A stretch of DNA of 64,000 bases from Corynebacterium amycolatum SK46 (GTDB lineage Bacteria > Actinomycetota > Actinomycetes > Mycobacteriales > Mycobacteriaceae): contig NZ_ABZU01000004.1 of NCBI RefSeq assembly GCF_000173655.1, positions 83,423 to 147,422 of the forward strand, in the 5' to 3' direction. Below are positions 18,603 to 29,041 of this stretch, one piece after another. A model generated the notes under the pieces. It was not told the DNA's origin and searched no databases. It saw nothing but the letters and a program-made list of their open reading frames with translations. Made by a program: the position numbers and the translations under genes. Every line of letters begins with the position of its first letter. Position 1 is the stretch's first letter.

Positions 18603-20096
18603 CTACGACTCCACCTGTCCGTCGTTGTCTCCGCTGAGCTCGCGAACGATTTCGTCGGCAAGCATCGTCACAGAGCCAGCGCCGATGGTCAGGATGACAT
18701 CGTGCGGTTCGGCGATTTCGCGGACGCGAGCCGGGACGCTGGTGAAATGCGGCTCATACGTCACAGGGATGGTCATTTTGTTGGCGATGAGCGCGCCGTC
18801 GACGCCCGGCAGTGGCTCCTCACGGGCACCGAAGACATCGAGCAGTACGGCCTTGTCCGCCAGCGACAGGGCGGCAGCGAACTCGTCGGCAAAGTTGCGA
18901 GTACGCGAGTACAAGTGCGGCTGGAAAACGGCGATGACATTGCCACGACCGGCCTCGGTGACCAATTCCCGAGCTGCGCCGAGAACTGCGGAGACCTCGG
19001 TCGGGTGATGCGCGTAGTCGTCGTAGATACGAGCGCCAACAAATGGCCCCTCGCCGATACTGCCGTGATAGTCGAAGCGACGACGCACACCGGTGAATTC
19101 ACCGAGACCTCGCGCCATACGTCCCAAATCTGCTCCGACGCAGTCGCCACCAACCATTGCGGCCAGCGCGTTGAGCGCCATGTGACGGCCGGGCTGATGC
19201 AGTTCAAACCTCACCGATGTCGAGCCAACGGTGGCCTCCACGCGGGCGCCACCACCGACGGGAGTCCAACCGTGCAAAACGGCACCGACCGGCAGCGTCG
19301 GGTGTTTAGCCAAGGCATCTTCCCCACCATAAGCCAGCACGTTAATGCCGCGTTCCACCGCGCGCTCGCCCAACGCGGCCGCATGCGGATCCTCAGCACA
19401 GACGACCAGATGACCGCCATCCTTAATGCGCTCTGCAAAAGCGTCAAAGACGGCGTAGTAGGTTTCGTCGTCACCGAAAAAGTCAAGGTGATCGGGCTCG
19501 ATGTTGGTAATTACGGCCACTTCCGGCTGGTAGGTCAACAATGAGGCATCCGACTCATCGGCCTCAGCAACAAAGACATCGCCACTGCCCTGGTGAGCAT
19601 TGACACCGGCCTTGCTCATCAGACCACCAACGGCAAAAGACGGATCCAAACCAGCTGCCTGCAAAGCGGCGACGGTCATCGACGTAGTCGAGGTTTTGCC
19701 GTGAGTACCGGCGATCAGAAGAGCCTTGGAGTCCTGCATCAACAGTGCTAGCACATCGGAACGCTTGAGCACCGGAATGTCCAGCTCATGTGCACCGGCC
19801 AGCTCTGGATTCGTCTTCGGAATAGCTGCGAAGGAAATGACCACTGCCTCTGGCAGCTCTCCCTCGCCAGCAAGCTCAAGATTCGCACGGTCATGGCCAA
19901 TGGCGATGGTGGCTCCCATCGCACGCAGTCCCACCACCGCGCGGGACTCCTTGACATCGGAACCGGTAACACGAATGCCACGAGCCAACAGGATGCGAGC
20001 GATACCGGACATACCGGCACCGCCAATGCCAATCATGTGGACACTTGCGGGCAGCTCTCCCGTTACCGGCTGAAAGTCATCGAAATTAACGTTCAT
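18603..20096 (-). CDS. murC: UDP-N-acetylmuramate-L-alanine ligase
   Basis: 497 residues. MurC adds L-Ala to UDP-MurNAc with ATP. The N-terminal Rossmann motif is HMIGIGGAGMSGIA, the P-loop GTHGKTST is at 130-137, and the Mur ligase motifs ITNIEPDHLDFF and YDDYAHHPTEV follow. Starts 13 bp after the murG stop. Confidence 0.96.
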   Translation of the reverse strand: MNVNFDDFQPVTGELPASVHMIGIGGAGMSGIARILLARGIRVTGSDVKESRAVVGLRAMGATIAIGHDRANLELAGEGELPEAVVISFAAIPKTNPELAGAHELDIPVLKRSDVLALLMQDSKALLIAGTHGKTSTTSMTVAALQAAGLDPSFAVGGLMSKAGVNAHQGSGDVFVAEADESDASLLTYQPEVAVITNIEPDHLDFFGDDETYYAVFDAFAERIKDGGHLVVCAEDPHAAALGERAVERGINVLAYGGEDALAKHPTLPVGAVLHGWTPVGGGARVEATVGSTSVRFELHQPGRHMALNALAAMVGGDCVGADLGRMARGLGEFTGVRRRFDYHGSIGEGPFVGARIYDDYAHHPTEVSAVLGAARELVTEAGRGNVIAVFQPHLYSRTRNFADEFAAALSLADKAVLLDVFGAREEPLPGVDGALIANKMTIPVTYEPHFTSVPARVREIAEPHDVILTIGAGSVTMLADEIVRELSGDNDGQVES

Positions 20097-20109
20097 GTTT
20101 ATGCTCGCT

Positions 20110-21282
20110 TTACTTCTTAGAGTTCACAGCCGCAGACAGCACCCGACGGGCGATGTTCTCCGCAGCGTTACCATGTCCAATATTGGCCAGGGCGCGGCGC
20201 CCGTCGGCAAGCTTTTCTGGGGACGTGACCAGCGGAATCACGATATCCGAAACTGATGCCGCAGTCAGCGACTCGTCGGCGATGAGAATACCGCCACCAG
20301 CATCGATGACATCGGTGGCGTTGAGCGCCTGTTCTCCATTTCCGTGTGGCAGCGGTACATACACTGCAGGCAAGCCGACAGCTGAGACTTCAGCCACCGT
20401 CATCGCACCGGAACGGCACAAAATCAGGTCGGCGGCGGAGTACGCTAGATCCATCCGGTCGATGTACGGCACAGCGACATAGGGGGCGTCCTCGCGGATG
20501 GACTCGACCTCGACGTGATTCTTTTTGCCGTAGGCATGCAGTACGGATACACCGGCGTTGGCGAGCTCTGCAGCTGCACCGCTAACAGCTTCGTTGATGG
20601 AACGTGCCCCCTGAGAACCACCCGTGACAAAGAGCACCGGTCCCTCCTGCGGTAAACCGAAGAACTCGCGGGCTTCGGCACGCTTGGTGTCACGGTCCAG
20701 CGCCGCGAGGCTGGCACGCACGGGATTGCCAACGACCTCGGCCTTCAGGCCAGAGCCAGTCACTGCGGCCAAACCGACGCCCCCGAGTGCGACACCGAGC
20801 TTATTGGCCAGGCCCGCACGGGCGTTGGCCTCGTGAACCAGGAACGGAATCTTCTTCCCCGCACGGCACGCCATGTAGGCCGGTGCCGATACGTAGCCAC
20901 CAAAACCGATGACCGCATCAGCGTCAATACGCTTGAAAACTTTGCGGGTCTCACGCACCGCACGAGCGACGTTGAGAGGCAGCTTGAACAAATCCGCAGT
21001 CGGCTTGCGCGGCACCGGCACTGGCGGGATCAGCTCCAGGTCATAGCCTCTCGCCGGTACGAGGGTCGACTCCAACCCCCGATTCGTACCGAGTGCAATG
21101 ACGTGGGCTTCCGGCTGCAGGTTCAAAATCGCATCCGCCACTGCCAGCGCGGGTTCGATATGGCCAGCCGTACCACCGCCGGCCACCACAATGGTCGGAG
21201 CAGAGCCGTCTTCCTTGAGAAACTGCTCAGACTCCGAAGCGCCTTTCGCCCCAGCGGCTGCGCCCAGATTCTTGTCTGCCAT
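20110..21282 (-). CDS. murG: UDP-GlcNAc:undecaprenyl-PP-MurNAc-pentapeptide GlcNAc transferase
   Basis: 390 residues. MurG makes lipid II at the inner face of the membrane. Family motifs are [19 protein letters not shown] (G loop 1), [36 protein letters not shown] and [18 protein letters not shown] chose ATG at 21282 (MADKNLGA) with GGAGG upstream; the frame stays open about 400 bp further into ftsW but that stretch is only low-complexity sequence. Only 4 bp separate it from the ftsW stop. Confidence 0.96.
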   Translation of the reverse strand: MADKNLGAAAGAKGASESEQFLKEDGSAPTIVVAGGGTAGHIEPALAVADAILNLQPEAHVIALGTNRGLESTLVPARGYDLELIPPVPVPRKPTADLFKLPLNVARAVRETRKVFKRIDADAVIGFGGYVSAPAYMACRAGKKIPFLVHEANARAGLANKLGVALGGVGLAAVTGSGLKAEVVGNPVRASLAALDRDTKRAEAREFFGLPQEGPVLFVTGGSQGARSINEAVSGAAAELANAGVSVLHAYGKKNHVEVESIREDAPYVAVPYIDRMDLAYSAADLILCRSGAMTVAEVSAVGLPAVYVPLPHGNGEQALNATDVIDAGGGILIADESLTAASVSDIVIPLVTSPEKLADGRRALANIGHGNAAENIARRVLSAAVNSKK

Positions 21283-21286
21283 GGTG

Positions 21287-23095
21287 TTATCGATTCCTCC
21301 TCCGCGGTGCTGAACCGCCGTTCCTATTGTTTCGGCCCGGGCGCTGGCGCGAACGCGACTGTCCGCCACGGCCTTCGCCCCGAATCCTACTGCCCCGGCC
21401 TGAGCTTGACGACGACCAGGAGGCCTGTGACCGTCCAGTCCGCGGCAACCTCGCTGTAAAACCCCGCGTCCGTCCGTCGTCACTACGAGGGGAATAATCC
21501 ACTTCGCGGCCACGAACGCTGCCCGAGTTTCTGGAGCTGCCGGAGGTTCGGAAGCCACGCTGCGGGGCGGCAGCTCGACCACTGCGGCTGCCTCCGCTAC
21601 GGCCAGCCCGATTGGGTCGGTCAGGTCGGCCACTGTAGGTTTCCCGCACCTGCGTCCCCTCGCCGCGTGGAGTACGCGCTCCACTGGTCACCACGGGCGG
21701 ACCAAAGCGTTGCGGATCGCGATGGGCACGCACCTTCGGGGCGTGGCGACGCGATTCGTCATACGGGATTGGCTCCGGAATACCCAGGAACCTGTCCAGC
21801 CCCGGACGGCCCGAAGTCTGCATTGCAGAGACTGCTTCCGATTCGTGGCGGGCACATGTGGCCAGCAGGCCCATCGAGAACAACGTCACCATCGCCGATG
21901 TACCACCGGCGGAAATCAGCGGCAGCTGCAGACCAGTCACTGGCAACGCACCGACGACGTAGCCAATGTTGATGAAAGCCTGCACCACGGTTGCAGCAGT
22001 AATCGTGCCCGCGAGCAGACGCAGAAACGGATCGTTCTGGCGACCGGCGATACGAAGTCCCACCCAGCCGAGCGCTGCGTAGAGCAAAATAACCATCAGC
22101 GCGCCGAGGAAACCAGTCTCCTCACCGATAATGGCGAAAATGAAGTCATTCTTCGCCTCCGGTAGGTATCCCCACTTCGCGCTCGATTGACCGAGACCGA
22201 CACCTGTGAGAGAGCCGTCGGCAAGCGAAAGAAAGCCCTGATAGGACTGGTAGGCATCGCCCTGCACGTCGTTGAAGTTACCAAGCAGCGAGTCCAAGTA
22301 GACCCTGATGCGCGCCGAACGGAAACCCGCGGTGGCGGTGAAAATCACCAGGGCGAAAGCCGCGGCGGCAAGCAGCCCGGTGATGAATACGCGCGGAAGA
22401 CCAGCGAACCAGGCCAACGCCACCACGACGAACGCCATGGAAGCAACCATGCCGAGGTCACGCTGCAGCATCACCAGTGCCAATATCACGAAGCTGACCG
22501 CACCGAACAGTCCGAACAAATCGGTATAGGACACAGCAGTGCGAACCTTTTCGGCCAGCAGCTTCGAACCCCACAGTGCCAGCGCGATCTTCGCGATTTC
22601 TGATGGCTGCATGGTGATACCACCAATACTCAGCCACGAACGCGCACCGGTTTCCTCCAGGCCAATGCCGATGCCAGGGATAATCACCAAAATCAGCAGG
22701 ACAAAGGACAAAATGAGTGCTGCCGTCGACAGCGAGCGAATCAGCTCCACTCGCATTCGCAGCACAATCCACATGGAGGCGAGACCCGCCACCACCATGA
22801 TCAGCTGACGGATGAACACCGACCACACGCTGCCCGAGTCGTTACCCGCGCTGGCCATGGATGCCGACAGCACCATCACCAGGCCTATCGATGTCAGCAG
22901 CGCGACGATGATCATCAGTAGGTGGTAGTCGAACAGCGGGCGCGACTTCCAGTCGTTAAAACGCTCCACCCACGCCGGCCGCTCTCGAGCACTAGAGCTT
23001 GACGACGAGGGCCGCTGTGGATTGGTAGCCTTCGTCCCCTTTTGTGCCGTCGCGGCGCTAGCGCTTAAATTACGAGCCTTGCGGGAGTTATCCAT
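21287..23095 (-). CDS. ftsW: Septal peptidoglycan glycosyltransferase FtsW
   Basis: 602 residues, about 100-150 longer than usual. A cytoplasmic Ser/Arg-rich N-region (1-55) precedes a SEDS core with ten membrane segments and the conserved [37 protein letters not shown] and [12 protein letters not shown]. The last ~150 residues are an Arg/Gly/Ser-rich low-complexity tail ([36 protein letters not shown]). FtsW polymerises lipid II at the septum with FtsI. It overlaps the end of murD by 8 bp. Confidence 0.95.
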   Translation of the reverse strand: MDNSRKARNLSASAATAQKGTKATNPQRPSSSSSSARERPAWVERFNDWKSRPLFDYHLLMIIVALLTSIGLVMVLSASMASAGNDSGSVWSVFIRQLIMVVAGLASMWIVLRMRVELIRSLSTAALILSFVLLILVIIPGIGIGLEETGARSWLSIGGITMQPSEIAKIALALWGSKLLAEKVRTAVSYTDLFGLFGAVSFVILALVMLQRDLGMVASMAFVVVALAWFAGLPRVFITGLLAAAAFALVIFTATAGFRSARIRVYLDSLLGNFNDVQGDAYQSYQGFLSLADGSLTGVGLGQSSAKWGYLPEAKNDFIFAIIGEETGFLGALMVILLYAALGWVGLRIAGRQNDPFLRLLAGTITAATVVQAFINIGYVVGALPVTGLQLPLISAGGTSAMVTLFSMGLLATCARHESEAVSAMQTSGRPGLDRFLGIPEPIPYDESRRHAPKVRAHRDPQRFGPPVVTSGARTPRGEGTQVRETYSGRPDRPNRAGRSGGSRSGRAAAPQRGFRTSGSSRNSGSVRGREVDYSPRSDDGRTRGFTARLPRTGRSQASWSSSSSGRGSRIRGEGRGGQSRSRQRPGRNNRNGGSAPRRRNR

Positions 23096-24566
23096 CAGTT
23101 GACGTCACCTTCTGCGCCCATTGCGCGAACAAGTCGCCACGTTCAGCCATACCGGAGTACATGTCCAAGCTGGCGGCAGCTGGTGCCAACAGCACCACAT
23201 CCCCGGGGTTGGCATATTCACTAGCTGCCATACAGACCTTCGCCATGGCATCGACCTTGTCGGTGTCATCAATGACAACGACCGGCACAGCAGGTGCGAT
23301 GCGAGAGAGCGCATCGCTGACTAGTTGCCTATCGACGCCCAGAACCACGGCGGCCTGCAGGCGATGAGCATGCTTCGCCACCAGTGGCGAGATTTCCGCG
23401 CCCTTGAGCTGACCACCGACAATCCAAACGACACGCTCATGACCGGACAGTGCAGCGTCGGCAGCGTGGGGGTTCGTGGCCTTGGAGTCATCAATCCACA
23501 CGACATCATTTGCTTTATGGACGATCTGACCGCGGTGTGCGCGAACTTCGAAAATCTCCAGTGCCGCTGCAATTTGCTCCGGTGAGGTACCGATACTGCG
23601 CGCCATCGCAGTGGCCGCCACCGCGTCGAGAACTCCTGCCCGGCCGGGAGGAGAAATTCCCGCTATCGATGCGATGACAATGCCCGGCTCAGAGTCGTCA
23701 GCTGCGGCATCGCCGCCGCCAAAAGCACGGTCGACAATCATGCCGTCACGAACTCCGACCTGGTGTGCCTCCGGGGGACCATCGGTGAAGCCCACGACAG
23801 AGTTGCCGAGCTCATCGTTTTTCCGCATCTTTTCCACGTGCTCGACCACATCTGCGTCATCCGCACCGTAGATTGCGACAGCGCCGCGCAGCGCACGGGT
23901 CTTGTCCATACCGTAGTTTTCGTAAGAACCGTGCCAGTCGATGTGGTCTTCCGCCAGGTTCAGCAGTACTCCGGCATCTGGGCGAATATTCGGCGCCCAG
24001 TGCAGCTGGAAGCTGGACAGCTCTGCGGCCAACACCTCGATACGAGGCTCAGCAGTCAGTGCGTCGTACAGAGCCACACCAATGTTGCCCACAGCTGCGC
24101 CCTGCTCCCCGAGCATGGCGGCCAGCATGGAGGTGGTTGTGGTCTTGCCGTTAGTGCCGGTGACTACCAGCCAGGTACGTTTCGGCCCCCACAGCTGGGC
24201 ACAGTCGCCAGCGAAAGCCAGCGCCACATCGCCGAATACCGGGACACCGGCCTCAGCGGCGGCGCCAAACAGCGGACTGGTCGGACGCCACCCCGGGGAG
24301 GTCACAATCGCAACTACGTCGGCAAGCTCGTCGCGAGCGTCTGCGGTCGTGACATGCCGAACCGAAAAGTCAGCGGCAACCAGTGCGCCGAGAGCGGAGT
24401 CGTCCACGACGACGACTTCCGGACAGCCGATGTCCTTGAGCATCGCAATGGCACCGCGACCGGAAACCCCGGCTCCTGCCACCAGAACTCGACCGGAGCG
24501 CACCGTAGCGACTAAGTCGAGATTTCGGATATCGGTGAGGTTGGTCGGGTCTGGTGAGTTAATCAT
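23088..24566 (-). CDS. murD: UDP-N-acetylmuramoylalanine-D-glutamate ligase
   Basis: 492 residues. Adds D-Glu to UDP-MurNAc-L-Ala. N-terminal UDP-binding region [21 protein letters not shown]-loop GTNGKTTT (137-144), then [18 protein letters not shown] and [17 protein letters not shown]. Start ATG overlaps the mraY stop as ATGA (24563-24566). Confidence 0.96.
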   Translation of the reverse strand: MINSPDPTNLTDIRNLDLVATVRSGRVLVAGAGVSGRGAIAMLKDIGCPEVVVVDDSALGALVAADFSVRHVTTADARDELADVVAIVTSPGWRPTSPLFGAAAEAGVPVFGDVALAFAGDCAQLWGPKRTWLVVTGTNGKTTTTSMLAAMLGEQGAAVGNIGVALYDALTAEPRIEVLAAELSSFQLHWAPNIRPDAGVLLNLAEDHIDWHGSYENYGMDKTRALRGAVAIYGADDADVVEHVEKMRKNDELGNSVVGFTDGPPEAHQVGVRDGMIVDRAFGGGDAAADDSEPGIVIASIAGISPPGRAGVLDAVAATAMARSIGTSPEQIAAALEIFEVRAHRGQIVHKANDVVWIDDSKATNPHAADAALSGHERVVWIVGGQLKGAEISPLVAKHAHRLQAAVVLGVDRQLVSDALSRIAPAVPVVVIDDTDKVDAMAKVCMAASEYANPGDVVLLAPAAASLDMYSGMAERGDLFAQWAQKVTSTDG

Positions 24567-25669
24567 TGAAATACGCCTACCTGAGAGAGCCAGTCACTGT
24601 AGAAGATGGCCGCGCCGATCATGTTGAAAATGCCTGCGAGTAGCCAGAAGCGAACGACAACAGTTGTCTCCGCCCAACCTCCGTTTTCGAAGTGGTGATG
24701 GAGAGGTGCCATGCGGAATACGCGCTTGCCAGTCGTCTGGAAAACCGCAATCTGGATTGCCACGGAAGCAACTTCCATCACGAAGATGAAGCCAATGATA
24801 ACCATCAGCAGCTCAGTCTTGGTGACAAATGACAGACCCGCTACCAAACCGCCAAGAGCCAAAGAGCCAGTATCTCCCATGAAGATCTTTGCCGGCGCTG
24901 CATTCCACCACAGGAAGCCCAAACAGGCCCCCAGACCCGCGACGGAAATAACGGCGATATCCAGTGGATCGCGGACGTCGTAGCAACCGCTACCCAGAGA
25001 AGCCTCGCAGGAGTTACGGAACTGCCAGAAGGAAATCAGCGTGTAGGTGGCCAGCAGCAGCGCGGTGGCGCCAGCGGCCAAGCCGTCAAGGCCATCAGTG
25101 AGATTGACGGCATTCGACCATGCGGCAATGACGATGAAGACAAATACCAAGAAGACAGTCATGCCGAACCACACCGGCCCCGGTGCCAGATTCAGGAACG
25201 GAATATCTCGAATCAGCGACAAGCTAGTCGAACCCGGAGTCAAGCCAGACGCATCCGGGAACTGCAGCAGCAGCACACCGAAAATCAGCGCTGCCGCCAG
25301 CTGCCCAACCAGCTTCGCTGTCTTGTTCAGCCCCAGGTTGCGTCCTTTGTAGAGTTTGATGAAGTCATCGGCAAAACCCAATGCGCCCATCGCCAGAACC
25401 AGGAACATCACCAACAGGCCGGAGGCGGACGGCCCCACGCCAGTCTGGATATACGTAACGAGGTGAGAGAGGAAATAGCCAGCGACAATCGCGGCGATGA
25501 TGGCGATGCCGCCCATGGTCGGAGTTCCCCGCTTGCGCAGGTGGCTCTTCGGCCCTTCTTCACGAATCTCCTGGCCAAGACCTTCAGCAGAGAATTTGCG
25601 AATAAGCACTGGTGTTAAAAAGACACTCACCAGGAATGCAATCGCACCACTGAGAATAAGTTGAATCAC
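24563..25669 (-). CDS. mraY: Phospho-N-acetylmuramoyl-pentapeptide transferase
   Basis: 368 residues, ten membrane segments. MraY makes lipid I from UDP-MurNAc-pentapeptide and undecaprenyl phosphate. Conserved cytoplasmic motifs: [26 protein letters not shown] (catalytic Asp pair), [24 protein letters not shown] and [12 protein letters not shown]. The GTG start at 25669 directly abuts the murF TAA. Confidence 0.97.
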   Translation of the reverse strand: MIQLILSGAIAFLVSVFLTPVLIRKFSAEGLGQEIREEGPKSHLRKRGTPTMGGIAIIAAIVAGYFLSHLVTYIQTGVGPSASGLLVMFLVLAMGALGFADDFIKLYKGRNLGLNKTAKLVGQLAAALIFGVLLLQFPDASGLTPGSTSLSLIRDIPFLNLAPGPVWFGMTVFLVFVFIVIAAWSNAVNLTDGLDGLAAGATALLLATYTLISFWQFRNSCEASLGSGCYDVRDPLDIAVISVAGLGACLGFLWWNAAPAKIFMGDTGSLALGGLVAGLSFVTKTELLMVIIGFIFVMEVASVAIQIAVFQTTGKRVFRMAPLHHHFENGGWAETTVVVRFWLLAGIFNMIGAAIFYSDWLSQVGVFQ

Positions 25670-27196
25670 TTACTTTTCCTCTCCGCTTTCACCTTCGGGC
25701 GTAGTTCCAACCTTGGCAGCTAGCGAGTCCGCGACCCGCCACATACCGTCCGCATAGGAGGCCTTGACTAACACCACATCGTCCGGACGCACCTCGGCCG
25801 CCACCAAATCCGCGGCAGTGGATGTATCCGGCACCCTAGAAGTATTTAACCCCAACTCTTCCGCTTTGTCGGCCAGGGCATGCACATTAGAACTCTCTCC
25901 GACTGCAATGAGTCGATCGATGCCGCGGCCCACAAGGTACTCGCCAAGTGACGAGTGCTCATCTTCAGCGGAATCGCCAAGCTCACCCATTTGTCCCAGT
26001 ACGGCCCACGATGAGGCGTCCTGGTGCGTTGGGCCAGCTGCTGTACGTGCCAGAGCGTCAATCCCCGCACGCATCGAATCGGGGTTGGCATTGTAGGAGT
26101 CGTTAATAACGACGATATTGCCGGTGAGCTGCTGGACATCCATGCGCCGCTCTGACGCTGCCACATGCGCGGCCATCGCCTTTGCGACCTGCTCAGCATC
26201 TATACCGGACTCCACTGCCACCGCAATCGCCGCCAGGGCATTGGCCACTTGGTGCGCACCATAGACCTGCAGTTGGATTGGGAATGTACGCCCATCCGGT
26301 ACATGCAGGTCAAAGGACGCACGAGCAAAATCGTCGAGCTGCACATTCGTGGCGCGGTAATCCGCGGTTGCGTGGCGTTCGGAGCTCTCATCGGCAGAGA
26401 AGAAAACCACCTTCGCCTGGGTACGCGGAGCCATGCCAGTGACGTAGTCATCGTCGGCATTGAGTACGGCCACACCGCCCTGCTCCGCAGCCGGCAGCGC
26501 TTCTACGAGCTCGCCCTTAGCCTGCGCGATTACCTCGCGCGAGCCAAACTCACCAAGGTGGGCCGTGCCAACATTGAGTACCGCACCGATCGTCGGTGGT
26601 GCGATGCGCGCCAGATGGGCCACATGCCCAATTCCGCGCGCGCTCATCTCCGCAACCAGGTACTTCGTCTCCGGAGTGCACTGCAGCACCGTGTACGGAT
26701 GCCCAATTTCGTTATTAAACGATCCCTTCGGCGCCACCGTCGGACCGTCGGTACGCAGCAGCGTCGCCATCATGTCCTTCGTCGACGTCTTTCCCGCCGA
26801 ACCCGTGACACCGACGACATGCAGCTGATCCTTCTTCAGCTCGTCGACGACGTAACGCGCCAACTTACCAAGCGCTTCCAGCACCGCCGCCCCGGACCCA
26901 TCCGGATCGTGTGCAAATGCGTCGGCATTGGAGTCCTGCTTACCAAGGGGCTTGACGACGACCGCAGGTTGCCCAACATCTCGTGCCGCCAGTGCCATCG
27001 TCGCTCCAGCCGCCACAGCCTGATCGATGAAGTCATGGCCGTCGACACGCGCGCCCGGCAGGGCGAGGAAGAGTGAGCCTTCGCGGATCTTTCGGGAATC
27101 GAATTCTGCGGGCTGAGTCACTGTGGCGTCATCATCGACGTGGACGAGTTCACCTCCCACGATGTGAGCGATTTCCGCGGCGGTCAGGGCAATCAT
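25670..27196 (-). CDS. murF: UDP-MurNAc-tripeptide D-alanyl-D-alanine ligase
   Basis: 508 residues. Adds D-Ala-D-Ala to the UDP-MurNAc tripeptide. P-loop VTGSAGKTSTKDM, MSARGIGHVAHLARIAPPTIGAVLNVG and NDSYNANPDSMRAGI are the family motifs. Unlike its neighbours it is separated from the upstream gene (murE) by 132 bp that carry a perfect 12-bp hairpin. Confidence 0.96.
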   Translation of the reverse strand: MIALTAAEIAHIVGGELVHVDDDATVTQPAEFDSRKIREGSLFLALPGARVDGHDFIDQAVAAGATMALAARDVGQPAVVVKPLGKQDSNADAFAHDPDGSGAAVLEALGKLARYVVDELKKDQLHVVGVTGSAGKTSTKDMMATLLRTDGPTVAPKGSFNNEIGHPYTVLQCTPETKYLVAEMSARGIGHVAHLARIAPPTIGAVLNVGTAHLGEFGSREVIAQAKGELVEALPAAEQGGVAVLNADDDYVTGMAPRTQAKVVFFSADESSERHATADYRATNVQLDDFARASFDLHVPDGRTFPIQLQVYGAHQVANALAAIAVAVESGIDAEQVAKAMAAHVAASERRMDVQQLTGNIVVINDSYNANPDSMRAGIDALARTAAGPTHQDASSWAVLGQMGELGDSAEDEHSSLGEYLVGRGIDRLIAVGESSNVHALADKAEELGLNTSRVPDTSTAADLVAAEVRPDDVVLVKASYADGMWRVADSLAAKVGTTPEGESGEEK

Positions 27197-27263
27197 GATG
27201 TCTATAGTCCTTGTTGGTTAGAGTTCCAGGCGCCTAGTAAAGGATGATTTCTTGTTTTTATTC

Positions 27264-27290
27264 GCCTACCGCGAATGGTTCGCGGTAGGC
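27264..27290. repeat. Perfect 12-bp hairpin between murE and murF
   Basis: GCCTACCGCGAA (27264-27275), 3-nt loop TGG, TTCGCGGTAGGC (27279-27290). On the transcribed minus strand it is followed by GAATAAAAAC and not by a U-run, so it is not a classical terminator. It could be an mRNA processing or stability element, or a protein site. Confidence 0.8.
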
Positions 27291-27328
27291 ATGTCAGGTG
27301 GTGCGCTTCCTCAGCGATTTCAGCAATC

Positions 27329-28903
27329 TCAATCAGCGGCTTCTTCCAGTCGCTGTGTGAGTGCTTCAGCCAGCTGTTCACGGTCATCGAACGGGTGAAT
27401 CACGCCACCGATATCCTGGCCGGTTTCGTGTCCCTTGCCCGCCACCACGATGCTGTCGCCGCTGTGGGCGAGCTCGACGACACGGCGAATTGCCTGGCCG
27501 CGATCGCCGATTTCCTCAACAACCGTGTCAGAACTGGCCTTGCCGCTGGCAACGGCTTCCTTCGCACCGGCGACCACGGCCGCACGGATTTCAGAGGGCA
27601 CCTCGGAGCGTGGATTGTCATCGGTGATGATGACGACATCGGCACCGCATGCAGCCTCAGCTCCCATAATTGGACGCTTGGCACTATCGCGGTCGCCACC
27701 GGCACCGACGACAACCAGCACGCGACCTTCGGTCTGTGCACGCAACGTGGCCAACACCTCAGCTACTGCGGCTGGCTTGTGGGCATAGTCCACCACAGCC
27801 AAGAAGTCCTGTCCGCGATCGATGCGCTCCATGCGGCCTGGCACACGTACCTGTGCCAGGCCGCTCTTGGCCGCGTCTTTGGCATGCCCAACCGCATCGA
27901 GCACAGCCCAAGCGACTGCGGCATTGGCAACGTTGAAAGCACCCGGCAGAGGAACTTCCACCTCAACTGTGTCAGTGTTATTTCGCGTTAGCTCCACATG
28001 CTGGACACCGTTCGTGGCGACAGTGGCTGCAGCGGCGTGCCATTCTGCAAAGACCTCGGCAGCTGGCGACTTGTCGGTTACGCGATGCTGAGTATGGACA
28101 GTGGTGACTTGGACATCCGGGTCGCCGGCAGCGATATCCGCCATGCGGACACCCCAGTCGTCGTCGATGCATACGACAGCCTTCGGTGCGTGTGTCGGAC
28201 CTGCGGGATCAAAGAGCTTGGCCTTGGCTTGGAAATACTCTTCCAAGGTCTTGTGGAAGTCCAGGTGATCCTGCGAGAGGTTGAGGAAACATCCGACGTC
28301 GAAACTGACTCCGTCTACACGCCCCAACGACAGTGCGTGAGAAGAAACCTCCATGACGACGTGCGTCACGCCTTCGGAGAGCATCTGGTGGAACAGACGC
28401 TGGAGCGCCGGAGCCTCTGGGGTAGTCAAGCTCGACGGAACGGCACGGCCATTGATGCGCGTGCCGGTAGTACCAATGATGCCTGTCGAGCATCCAGCTG
28501 CCAGCAGCGCGCCCTCCAGCATGTAGGTCGTGGTGGTCTTGCCAGAGGTACCGGTAACTCCGATGATGGTCAGTGAATCCGAGGGGTGATCGTAGATTTC
28601 TGCGGCAACGTGCCCCATGACAGCCCGGACATCGTCGACAACCAGGACTGGGCGAGTCTCCCCTGCTTCCCGCAGGATTTTCAGACCTTCCTCATCAGTC
28701 AGGACGGCTGTAGCAGCCGACTGCTGCGCGTAGCGCGCACCGTGCGTGCGAGTACCCGGGACGGCAGCAAACATTCCGCCCTCGGGTACGTCGGCAGCGT
28801 TGAGCTCGAATGCGGCGATATCCGCTCCTGCCGCAGCGGATTCGGTAATGCCGTCAAGTCGGCCATGCGCGAGGTTACACAATTTCGCAAGGGTGGCGGT
28901 CAT
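27329..28903 (-). CDS. murE: UDP-MurNAc-L-Ala-D-Glu:meso-diaminopimelate ligase
   Basis: 524 residues. P-loop GTSGKTTT (118-125). The DNPR motif (TDDNPRSEVPSEI) marks meso-DAP rather than Lys as the third amino acid, consistent with Corynebacteriales wall chemistry. VSSHALSLGRVDGV and LSQDHLDFHKTLEEY are also conserved. The start ATG at 28903 has GAGGGA ten bases upstream. Confidence 0.96.
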   Translation of the reverse strand: MTATLAKLCNLAHGRLDGITESAAAGADIAAFELNAADVPEGGMFAAVPGTRTHGARYAQQSAATAVLTDEEGLKILREAGETRPVLVVDDVRAVMGHVAAEIYDHPSDSLTIIGVTGTSGKTTTTYMLEGALLAAGCSTGIIGTTGTRINGRAVPSSLTTPEAPALQRLFHQMLSEGVTHVVMEVSSHALSLGRVDGVSFDVGCFLNLSQDHLDFHKTLEEYFQAKAKLFDPAGPTHAPKAVVCIDDDWGVRMADIAAGDPDVQVTTVHTQHRVTDKSPAAEVFAEWHAAAATVATNGVQHVELTRNNTDTVEVEVPLPGAFNVANAAVAWAVLDAVGHAKDAAKSGLAQVRVPGRMERIDRGQDFLAVVDYAHKPAAVAEVLATLRAQTEGRVLVVVGAGGDRDSAKRPIMGAEAACGADVVIITDDNPRSEVPSEIRAAVVAGAKEAVASGKASSDTVVEEIGDRGQAIRRVVELAHSGDSIVVAGKGHETGQDIGGVIHPFDDREQLAEALTQRLEEAAD

Positions 28904-29041
28904 TGGCTGTTCCCTCTTTCAAGTCAGTCGTTGGTGTACAACAGGTTGGAAAAATTCAAGAGATTCCCTTTGCAGGAACCAAAGTAATAAAAGTCTGTGT
29001 ATTAGTGCTGTCGCGGTAACTTCATTGTGGTGGTGACCTCG

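Noticed and set aside
18599..18661. Upstream start for ftsQ inside murC
   Set aside because: GTG 18598 has the ribosome binding site and avoids overlap with the murC end.
21283..21684. N-terminal extension of murG by about 134 residues
   Set aside because: It lies entirely inside the ftsW low-complexity tail and shows no conservation; MurG begins normally at 21282.
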